Origin: Chloroflexota bacterium
GTDB lineage: Bacteria; Chloroflexota; Dehalococcoidia; Lucifugimonadales; JADFKI01
Assembly (NCBI GenBank): GCA_022572805.1
Contig: JACZVF010000003.1
Location: 1-35,185 of the forward strand
Direction of reading: 5' to 3'
DNA length: 35,185 nt
Both the position numbers and the translations under genes were made by a program. Shown piece by piece: positions 19,355 through 26,819 of this stretch. Every line of letters begins with the position of its first letter. The first letter of the stretch is position 1. A model generated the notes under the pieces. It saw nothing but the letters and a program-made list of their open reading frames with translations. It was not told the origin of the DNA and searched no databases.

Positions 19355-19984
19355 TCAGTCCAGCGCGCCTTTGGGCCACGGCGGCTGCGGCCTTTTGATC
19401 TCGCCGATGTAGGGCCGGTCCGAGGCAATGGCGATGAAGTGCTCGAACTCAGCCAGCGCGTCCTCATCCGGCGGAATGAAGGTCTTGATGTAGCATGATT
19501 GGCCGTTTTCGAAGACGAACGTCGGCGTACCGAAGATACCTTCGGCGGTCGCCTCCTCGTGCTCACGGCCGATCTTCTTGGCCAGTTCGGGGTCCTTCAG
19601 GTCTGCCTTGAATCGCTCCACGTCCAGGCCTACCTGCTCTGCCAGGTCCACCAGAGGCTGCTCCTCATTGAGCGCGATGCGCCCATCGCCCCCGTGCCGC
19701 GCTATCAGAAGCGCCAGGTGGAATTTTTCGTGGAGGTCCGCCCCTTGACGCCGGGCCGCCTCTCCGGCAATCTGGCCCAGCAGAGACCTGGCTTGGGTAA
19801 CGTCCTCCCGCTCCCAGACCTTGTTTTCAGGCTCCTTGTTGTTGACCTGCTCCAGGGAGAAGTTCTTCCAGGTGATGTCCAGGTTGTCGCCGTAAACGCG
19901 CTTTACCTTATCCAGCCACACGGCCGCATTGTAGACCCACGGTCAGGAGTAGTCCCCGTAGATCTGCATCTTGATTGAATTCAT
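19355..19984 (-). CDS. DsbA/FrnE-family thioredoxin-fold protein, candidate selenoprotein (in-frame TGA at codon 14, 19943-19945)
   Basis: Reading from the ATG at 19984 with RBS AAAGGA gives MNSIKMQIYGDYS-U-PWVYNAAVWLDKVKRVYGD...GTPTFVFENG...; the listed ORF begins only after the TGA. 209 codons plus stop. Confidence 0.85.
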
Positions 19985-20118
19985 ATTTTATCCTTTCCTT
20001 GCTCTATGCCCGTTCGCCTATACAGACCTGCCAGTACATCAAAAGCTCCGTTTGGCCATAAGCGTATCGCACAACGTCCGCACCCTCACCCACATTAACA
20101 GCACAACCAGATCCAGAA

Positions 20119-20772
20119 TTAATCGAGGGCGCCTTTTGGCCACGGTGGCTGGGGCCGCTTGATCTCGCCGATGTACGACCTGTGGTCCATCAGTGCGATA
20201 AAGTGCTCGAACTCCGCCACTGCGTCGTCCTGGGGAGGAATAAAAGCCTTGATAAAGGCCGCGTTGCCGTTCTCGAACACGAAGGTCGGCGTGCCGAATA
20301 TGCTTTGCGACACGGCATCTTCGTGGTCGGCGCCTATGCTTTTGCGCAACGCCGGGTCCCGCAGGTCCTCACGGAACTTGGCTGTATCCAGGCCGACCTG
20401 CTGCGCCAGGTCCACCAGCGGCTCCTCTTCATTGAGGGCGATGCGGCCATCTCCGCCATGCCTGGCCGTGAGTAGTGCCAGGTGAAACTTATCGTATAGC
20501 TCAGGGCCTTGCCGACGGGCGGCCTCGGCCGCAATCTGGCCCATCAGAGACCGGCCCTGCGTTGGGTCTTCCTGCTCCCAGACCTTCCAGTCGGACTCGG
20601 TGCCTTCGGACTTCTGCTTCAGCGTGAAGGCGTTCTGCTCCAGGGAGAAGTTCCTCCACGTTATCTCCATGTCGTCCCCATAGACCTGCTTGACTCTATC
20701 CAGCCACACGGCTGCATTGTAGACCCAGGGTCAAGCGTAGTCGCCAAAGACCTGCATCTTGATAGGTTCCAT
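20119..20772 (-). CDS. DsbA/FrnE-family thioredoxin-fold protein, second candidate selenoprotein (in-frame TGA at codon 14, 20731-20733)
   Basis: Reading from the ATG at 20772 with RBS GGAGAT gives MEPIKMQVFGDYA-U-PWVYNAAVWLDRVKQVYGD...GTPTFVFENG. Paralogous to the adjacent copy, with the same TGA position. Confidence 0.85.
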
Positions 20773-21025
20773 ATCAACATCTCCTTTGTTTGGTGCGCCT
20801 GAACAACATATGGTAGGAAGTCATCGCCAAGGTTTCTGCATTTTAAGAGGGGCTCCCGGCAATGTCAAAACGTTTCGGCGGGAGAACGCCTATCGCCTGA
20901 TTTCTGCGATGCTCACCCGTTTGATTCCCACCGGCTCTTCGGGATTCAAACTGTTTGATTTGCAGCGCGGCATCGGCCTGCGGTAGGCCATCGCCGCGAA
21001 CGCTAAAATTCACGGCGCAGCCCCT

Positions 21026-21091
21026 GTAACACTTATTTAACACGGCGGCAACAAATCTGTTACACATCAGAAACACGCAGGTAACATCCCA
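21026..21091 (+). promoter_or_regulatory. Six-unit 11-nt-periodic operator-like array upstream of amtB
   Basis: GTAACACTTAT-TTAACACGGCG-GCAACAAATCT-GTTACACATCA-GAAACACGCAG-GTAACATCCCA, units starting at 21026, 21037, 21048, 21059, 21070 and 21081. Confidence 0.75.
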
Positions 21092-21145
21092 GCCATAAGT
21101 TGTGAGAAATATCACCAACTTCCTGATTTTTGGAGGGGAACAGAC

Positions 21146-22480
21146 ATGCAAATACTTAGCGAACGGCTGCGAATAACCACGTTCCGGCTGCGCCTGATGC
21201 TCGTGGCGCTGCTGGGCCTGGGAATATTCGCCAGCAGCAGCGGCATCGCCTATGCAGCGACCGCCGACGAGGTACAGGCGACGCTGGACAACGCCATCCT
21301 TGTCTTCGCGGCCGCCCTTGTGTTCTTCATGCAGGCGGGATTCGCCTTTCTTGGCGCAGGCCTGATTCGGTCCAAGAACACCGTCAACTACATGACCAAG
21401 TCCTTCCTGGACTTCTGTATAGCCTCGTTGGGCTTCTGGGCATTCGGGTTCGCATTAATGTTTGGCGGCGGAGCTGCCGCCGGATTCGTCGGGCTGGACG
21501 GCTTCTTCCTAACGGGGTTCGACGACAGTCAGTTGGTGACATGGTTCTTCCAGATGGTGTTCGCGGGAACGGCAGCTACCATCATCGCGGGCGCCATGGC
21601 GGAGCGCACTAACATTAACGCGTACTTCGCCTACAGCTTCATAGTCGGCGCCTTGATTTACCCGATATACGGCCATTGGGTCTGGAGCGACACCGGTTGG
21701 CTGGCCGAATTGGGCATGGCGGACTATGCCGGTTCGGGCGTGGTGCACATGATTGGAGGGATGCTGGCGCTGGCGGGAGCCAAAGTGGTCGGCCCCAGAA
21801 TAGGCTTCAAGGAGGGCATCCAGTTCAAGGGCCACAACATGCCCTACGTTGTCATAGGAACATTCATACTGTTCTTCGGCTGGTTCGGTTTCAACATCAA
21901 CTCCGATAGCCTGGGACTAAACGCCGTCAATACGCTGCTGGCGGGCGCGGCCGGGGCGACGGCGGCCGTCTATGTGATCATGCTGCGCACTGGCAAGGCA
22001 AACCTGGAGATGGCCTGCAACGGCGCTCTGGCCGGCCTGGTGGGCATAACCGCACCCAGTGCGCACGTGGACCCCTGGGCAGCAGTGGTGATCGGCATCA
22101 TAGCAGGCGTCATAATGGTGTACGGAGTAAGCTTCGTTCGCAGTGTCCTCAAGGTAGACGACCCCGTAGGGGCAATCACGGTTCACGGCATATGCGGCGC
22201 GTGGGGGCTGCTGGCCGTGGGCATATTCGCCTCGGGGCACGGCGATGTCAAAGGCCTGATCGCCGGCAATCCCGCGCAGATATTGCCACAGATCTATGGC
22301 ATACTGGTGGCAATAGGCTGGGGCTTGGGCGTGGGCTTCGTAGTATTCAAGGGCCTGGACCTCACTATGGGCCTGAGGGCTTCTCGCGAGGAGGAGCTGG
22401 AAGGCTTGGACGAGCCGGAACACGGGGCCGTGGCGTACCCCGAGATGAGCGCAGCGCCCGCGTCTGCCGTAGGCGACTAA
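21146..22480 (+). CDS. amt: Ammonium transporter (Amt family)
   Basis: FFMQAGFAFLGAGLIRSKNTVNYMTKSFLDFCIASLGFWAFGFALMFG, FFQMVFAGTAATIIAGAMAERTN, DDPVGAITVHGICGAWGLLAVGIFA. RBS ggagggg. Confidence 0.95.
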   Translation: MQILSERLRITTFRLRLMLVALLGLGIFASSSGIAYAATADEVQATLDNAILVFAAALVFFMQAGFAFLGAGLIRSKNTVNYMTKSFLDFCIASLGFWAFGFALMFGGGAAAGFVGLDGFFLTGFDDSQLVTWFFQMVFAGTAATIIAGAMAERTNINAYFAYSFIVGALIYPIYGHWVWSDTGWLAELGMADYAGSGVVHMIGGMLALAGAKVVGPRIGFKEGIQFKGHNMPYVVIGTFILFFGWFGFNINSDSLGLNAVNTLLAGAAGATAAVYVIMLRTGKANLEMACNGALAGLVGITAPSAHVDPWAAVVIGIIAGVIMVYGVSFVRSVLKVDDPVGAITVHGICGAWGLLAVGIFASGHGDVKGLIAGNPAQILPQIYGILVAIGWGLGVGFVVFKGLDLTMGLRASREEELEGLDEPEHGAVAYPEMSAAPASAVGD

Positions 22481-22503
22481 TCAGCGATAGTCACAGCAAA
22501 TTA

Positions 22504-22535
22504 GAAAGAGCCCCAGGTATTCCCGGGGCTCTTTC
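22504..22535 (+). terminator. Hairpin downstream of amtB
   Basis: gaaagagcccc-N10-ggggctctttc, 11-bp stem starting 24 nt after the amtB stop. Confidence 0.75.
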
Positions 22536-22633
22536 GAGTTCTGTCGGCATTTGGACCGGTCTTCTTTGGGTCTATCCGGCCTCGTTTTGGCCACCGGATC
22601 CCGTCAGCGGGGCCGTCCTCGGCGGCACGAGGC

Positions 22634-23692
22634 CTATGGGGTAATCAACGCGATGTCGTCGAACCACGCCGAGCCTTCGCCGACATCATCCTCTCCAATC
22701 ATCAGGTTGACCCTTACAGCAGCGGCCCCAGCCGGCGCCGTAATACCAGTGGCAGTGAGCTGAGTCCAATCATTGGTCCCAGTTACGAATCCCAGCGCGT
22801 CCGATCCGATGACGCTGGACCAGGGCGGGTTATTAGGTAACCCGGCCGCCGTAAGCCACACCAACTCCACCAGTGCGCCCATGCCATCCAAATCCTGCGT
22901 CTTCACCCAGGCCGACGCATCGAAGACATCTCCAGCCTCGACCAGCACTTCCTGATGCACGATCATAAGCCGCCGGTTTGAGGCCAACATCTGCTGCGAA
23001 TGACTGCCGGTATGCGACTGGTCATCGACTATGGACCTGCCGCCGTTGGATGCGCGTTCCCAAAAAGCGCCGCCGTCTTCGAATCCGGGATTTTGCACGT
23101 GGTTGATTGGAGCCGGATCGGAAGTTGGTCCGCCTACCTTGTTGATGAAACCATCCAGGTTGATGGTGACGACCATTCCCTCTGTGGCCGGATCGTCAGG
23201 CTTTTGCAAGGTGACCCTGTACGTTGCCAGTCCCTGCATCCCATCACCACCCAGCTCAATGACGTAACCCGGGCCCCACATCAACGTGACGTCGTTAACC
23301 AAGACCGGTGACAGGAGGACTTGGGGCATAACCGCCCAGTCTTGTGCGCCCACCTGAACGCACCAGCCCAGACTGGCGCCTGTGGCGTCGCAAACTCTGT
23401 CAGTTAAGAGATTCAGACCAACGAAAGTGTTGATTAGATCAACGGTCATGTGAGAGGACTGCCCCTCGGAGAAGCTCCCGTCTACCTCCGCAAGCTCCAG
23501 GGTTAGAATTCCGTTCGGGATTGAATCCACCGGGTCGGTGACGCCCGCATAGGTGACGTTGAACTGATTGGCGTCAACGCCATCGGAGCCGAGAATGGCG
23601 TAGGCTGTTGAAGCCGCCGCGCCGGCGATAAATGTCAATACCAAAGCTGCAACAAGAAAAAGGAGTCTTCTGCTTCGCCACTTCGCCGTCAT
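22634..23692 (-). CDS. Secreted protein: novel ~190-aa domain plus C-terminal CBM4/9-like jelly-roll domain
   Basis: Signal peptide MTAKWRSRRLLFLVAALVLTFIAGAAASTAYA. C-terminal NPGFEDGGAFWERASNGGRSIVDDQSHTGSHSQQMLASN...VEAGDVFDASAWVKTQD resembles carbohydrate-binding modules. Confidence 0.7.
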   Translation of the reverse strand: MTAKWRSRRLLFLVAALVLTFIAGAAASTAYAILGSDGVDANQFNVTYAGVTDPVDSIPNGILTLELAEVDGSFSEGQSSHMTVDLINTFVGLNLLTDRVCDATGASLGWCVQVGAQDWAVMPQVLLSPVLVNDVTLMWGPGYVIELGGDGMQGLATYRVTLQKPDDPATEGMVVTINLDGFINKVGGPTSDPAPINHVQNPGFEDGGAFWERASNGGRSIVDDQSHTGSHSQQMLASNRRLMIVHQEVLVEAGDVFDASAWVKTQDLDGMGALVELVWLTAAGLPNNPPWSSVIGSDALGFVTGTNDWTQLTATGITAPAGAAAVRVNLMIGEDDVGEGSAWFDDIALITP

Positions 23693-24066
23693 TGCGTACC
23701 CTCCAATTACAGGGAGTTCAATTCGTTGCATCACGAACATCGAGATACTCGCAGACAGTATTTCATCCGCATGTGGTGGGAAGTCCAGCGAATATAGGTT
23801 CTTGGATTGAGTGGATTGGGACATAACGGGAAATGGGGACGGGGCCTTAGCTAGAGGAGAAGTTGCGCTGGAAAACGGCGGGGGGAACCGGGTAGCCGGC
23901 GCGGCTTCCGCGGGTCCGGTCGACGGCAGGCCGGAACGAAAACGCCGCCCGCAGGGTGTAGCCGGCGCGGGGAGCCTCAAACCACGCCGGCCGCCTACGG
24001 GCGGGGGTTGGTCAGCCTAAATTCGGCGGGGCTAAACCCGATGAACGTTCATCGCATCCATCCTGT

Positions 24067-24678
24067 TCAACGGCGACCCGACGACCTTCGGCGATCGACG
24101 TTGCGCGCCTTCATCCTGCTGACGTATCCGTCGATGTTGACGGTTACAACGGCGCCTTCCGTCACTTCGTCGACAGGACTCTCGACGGTGACCCTGTAGG
24201 TCGCCAGGCCTTCGTATCCTTCGCCATCGATGACCTGCTTTACAATGCCCGGCCCCCACATGGACATCGTGTCGTCGGTCGATATAGCAGGAAGGAGCAT
24301 CTGCGGCATTGTAACCCAGGTATGCCGGCCCACATCTATGCACAAGCCTTTGAGGTCGCCGGTCTCGCCACAAGGCCTGTCGAACATCAGTCTGGTGCCT
24401 AACAGGGGGTGAGTCATCATGGACACGGTCATCTCGGACGACCTGCCCCCGATAAACCGGCCGGCTACCTGGGTCAATACAAGGTCGCTCAGACCGGCGG
24501 GCATGGAATCAACAGGACCCGTAATGCCTACGTACGTCACGCTAAAATTATGAGCCTGCACCCCAGGCCCCCGGAACTTCGCGTAGGCCGTGGAAGTAAA
24601 CGTGCCTGCCGCCAAAGTTATCGCCAGAACGGCTATCAAGAGATAGCGTCGCCTGTGCAGCATTCGCCACTTCATCAT
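24067..24678 (-). CDS. Secreted protein, paralog of the N-terminal domain of the adjacent 22634-23692 product
   Basis: Signal peptide; shared C..TG...G.C..VG...W..MPQ.LL...MWGPG.V...GLATYRVT..P.D..TEG.VVT.N.DG pattern. RBS aggagg upstream. Confidence 0.7.
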   Translation of the reverse strand: MMKWRMLHRRRYLLIAVLAITLAAGTFTSTAYAKFRGPGVQAHNFSVTYVGITGPVDSMPAGLSDLVLTQVAGRFIGGRSSEMTVSMMTHPLLGTRLMFDRPCGETGDLKGLCIDVGRHTWVTMPQMLLPAISTDDTMSMWGPGIVKQVIDGEGYEGLATYRVTVESPVDEVTEGAVVTVNIDGYVSRMKARNVDRRRSSGRR

Positions 24679-24866
24679 CAACATCCTCCTCACTGCCCGT
24701 TATACACATCGCGGGGCCAAAAAGAACAATTTAAACAACTCTTTGCCCTTGACGTGTTTAACACACTAGCTAAAATGCCCTGTTGGATTGCGGGAATCCC
24801 GTTTGCGATAGGTTGCGATAGAGCCGCCTGTGAGGGTTGAGAGGGTGTGCAGCACAGGCGGCAGAT

Positions 24867-24910
24867 GTAACAAATATTTAACATGCAGGCAATATTGCGG
24901 AAACATACAG
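24867..24910 (+). promoter_or_regulatory. Four-unit 11-nt-periodic operator-like array upstream of the small ORF
   Basis: GTAACAAATAT-TTAACATGCAG-GCAATATTGCG-GAAACATACAG, units at 24867, 24878, 24889 and 24900. A CATAAT -10-like hexamer starts at 24915. Confidence 0.7.
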
Positions 24911-24979
24911 CATCCATAATCTGTTGCAGATAACAGAAGCCATCAGGTTGGTCTGAGGCAATTGACGGAGGAGCAGAAG

Positions 24980-25078
24980 ATGGATATTCAGGCAATACTG
25001 GGCGGCGTTGCATTTATAGCCCTGTTCGCAATGTGGGTAGTGATTCCCAGCAGGCTGCGAAAGAACCGCTCCAAGTAA
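24980..25078 (+). CDS. Small single-TM protein, 32 aa, not in the ORF track
   Basis: MDIQAILGGVAFIALFAMWVVIPSRLRKNRSK. RBS ggaggag at proper spacing, upstream operator-like array and downstream intrinsic terminator. Confidence 0.7.
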   Translation: MDIQAILGGVAFIALFAMWVVIPSRLRKNRSK

Positions 25079-25115
25079 CGTCTTTTTAACCTTAGGCGCC
25101 GTTCAGAACCGATAG

Positions 25116-25153
25116 TCAACGAGGCTTTGAGGCCAAAGTCTCGTTGATTTTTT
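25116..25153 (+). terminator. Rho-independent terminator after the small ORF
   Basis: TCAACGAG-g-CTTTG-aggc-CAAAG-t-CTCGTTGA followed by TTTTTT. Confidence 0.9.
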
Positions 25154-25428
25154 GTTTCCGAAGTCGTAGATGCTGACAATCCGTCCGTGTGGCGTTTGAA
25201 TAGTCATCCCCTCTGACCGCAATGCAGAAATTATTGACTGCCGCTTGACACCATGATATCGTCTACCCGGTTTACCCGATGACGAAGGGATTTACGGCCT
25301 TGGCGGCACGGTTAATTTGAGTGCGTGTCCGTCGCCGTGTGAGCCCGGCCTTGAGATCCAGTCGACATTAATTGGCGATTTCTTCCAGCCAAATCGGTCC
25401 GGCCGGCCAATCACTCCAGGAGGGTACC

Positions 25429-26436
25429 TTGAGTTTTTACAAAGCAGAATACATTTGGATAGATGGGACTAAACCCACCGCCAAGTTGCGGTCCAAGAGC
25501 AAGGTCATCCCCACGGGCGAAAAGCCACCCGTATGGGCGTTTGACGGCTCCAGCACGAATCAGGCCACGGGGGAGAACTCCGACTGCGTGCTGAATCCGG
25601 TGTTCATCTGCCCGGACCCGATCCGCAAAGACGGCCACAAGCTTGTCTTGTGTGAGGTGCTGCTCACCGACATGTCGCCGCACCCGTCCAATACAAGGGC
25701 AGCCTGCGCGGCGGTCTCCGAGAAGTACGCTGACTTCGACACCTGGTTTGGCATAGAGCAGGAGTATACCTATTTCGACGGCGCGAGGCCCCTGGGTTGG
25801 CCTCTGAACGGCTTTCCCGCACCTCAGGGCGGATACTACTGCGGCGTCGGCTCGGACGAGGTGTTCGGCCGCCCTATAGTGGAGGACCACCTGGACGCCT
25901 GCATGTTCGCCGGCATCGGAATAGCCGGCATCAACGCGGAGGTCATGCCTGCCCAATGGGAGTTCCAGATTGGCCCCCTGAGCGCGCTGGATACGTCAGA
26001 CCAGCTTTGGGTAGCCCGTTGGCTGCTCTACCGCATCGGGGAGAACCACCACGTAAGCGCAACGCTTGACCCCAAGCCGGTACACGGCGATTGGAACGGC
26101 GCCGGCGCCCACACAAACTTCTCTACCCGACAGATGCGAGAGAGCTACGAACCCTGCGTGGCGGCGGCGGAGGCCCTGGGAAAACGGGCCGACATCCACA
26201 TAGCCAACTACGGCCACCGGATAGAGGAGCGATTGACCGGCGAGCACGAGACACTCTCGTATAATGAGTACAGGTACGGTGTCTCCGACAGAGGGGCATC
26301 TGTCCGCATACCCTGGCAGGTCCACCGAGACCAGAAGGGCTACATAGAGGACCGCCGGCCGAACGCCAACTGCGATCCTTACACCGTGACCCGGCTGATT
26401 TTGGAGACCGTTTGCGGAGCCGCGTCCCAAGGCTAA
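25429..26436 (+). CDS. glnII: Glutamine synthetase, class II (eukaryotic-like GSII)
   Basis: KAEYIWIDGTKPTAKLRSKSKV, WAFDGSSTNQATGENSDC, GIEQEYTYF, GDWNGAGAHTNFST. TTG start after RBS aggaggg; the listed ORF start is 57 nt upstream. Confidence 0.93.
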   Translation: MSFYKAEYIWIDGTKPTAKLRSKSKVIPTGEKPPVWAFDGSSTNQATGENSDCVLNPVFICPDPIRKDGHKLVLCEVLLTDMSPHPSNTRAACAAVSEKYADFDTWFGIEQEYTYFDGARPLGWPLNGFPAPQGGYYCGVGSDEVFGRPIVEDHLDACMFAGIGIAGINAEVMPAQWEFQIGPLSALDTSDQLWVARWLLYRIGENHHVSATLDPKPVHGDWNGAGAHTNFSTRQMRESYEPCVAAAEALGKRADIHIANYGHRIEERLTGEHETLSYNEYRYGVSDRGASVRIPWQVHRDQKGYIEDRRPNANCDPYTVTRLILETVCGAASQG

Positions 26437-26667
26437 ATTCAGAGAAGCCAACTCAGGAGTCTTTAACGCCTGAGTGCAAGCGGCAATGCAGACTCCTTAA
26501 TAATTCGTTGGCGGAGTCGCTCTAATGTTCGCGCACCAACGGTTCGATTTTGGGCAAGGCACAACCCCGAATACGGTAGCCAAATCCGACAATCTGCAGT
26601 CGTCGGCCGAGCCGGCGGATATCGCCCCACGATGCGATGGACACCCTATCGTCGTAAATGAAATAGT

Positions 26668-26696
26668 TTGACACAATTTTCACAAGCTGCTATATT
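26668..26696 (+). promoter_or_regulatory. Sigma70-type promoter upstream of glnA
   Basis: TTGACA (26668-26673), 17-nt spacer, TATATT (26691-26696), about 125 nt upstream of the glnA start. Confidence 0.65.
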
Positions 26697-26819
26697 TCCT
26701 GCAACAATTTTATGCACTAATAAGATAGTAAGGCATATGCTTCCGTCGCATGGAGCGCGGCGGCGTGCCCCATAGCCAAACCGGTATAAAGCTACCATCC
26801 AACGTTTAGGCAGTCATCC

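Noticed and set aside
19355-20772. Explaining the TGA codons as sequencing errors, pseudogenes or global TGA reassignment
   Set aside because: Both diverged paralogs share the TGA at the same catalytic codon, the rest of each frame is intact, and TGA is used as a true stop in other genes here (e.g. folE, hpf).
23693-23980. N-terminal extension of the 22634-23980 ORF
   Set aside because: The signal peptide starts at MTAKWRSRRLLF (23692); the upstream translation is low-complexity Pro/Ala/Ser sequence typical of non-coding DNA.
25075-25090. GTAAC-n6-TTAAC pair at the end of the small ORF as a third operator array
   Set aside because: Only two units, overlapping a stop codon and just before a terminator; compatible with chance.
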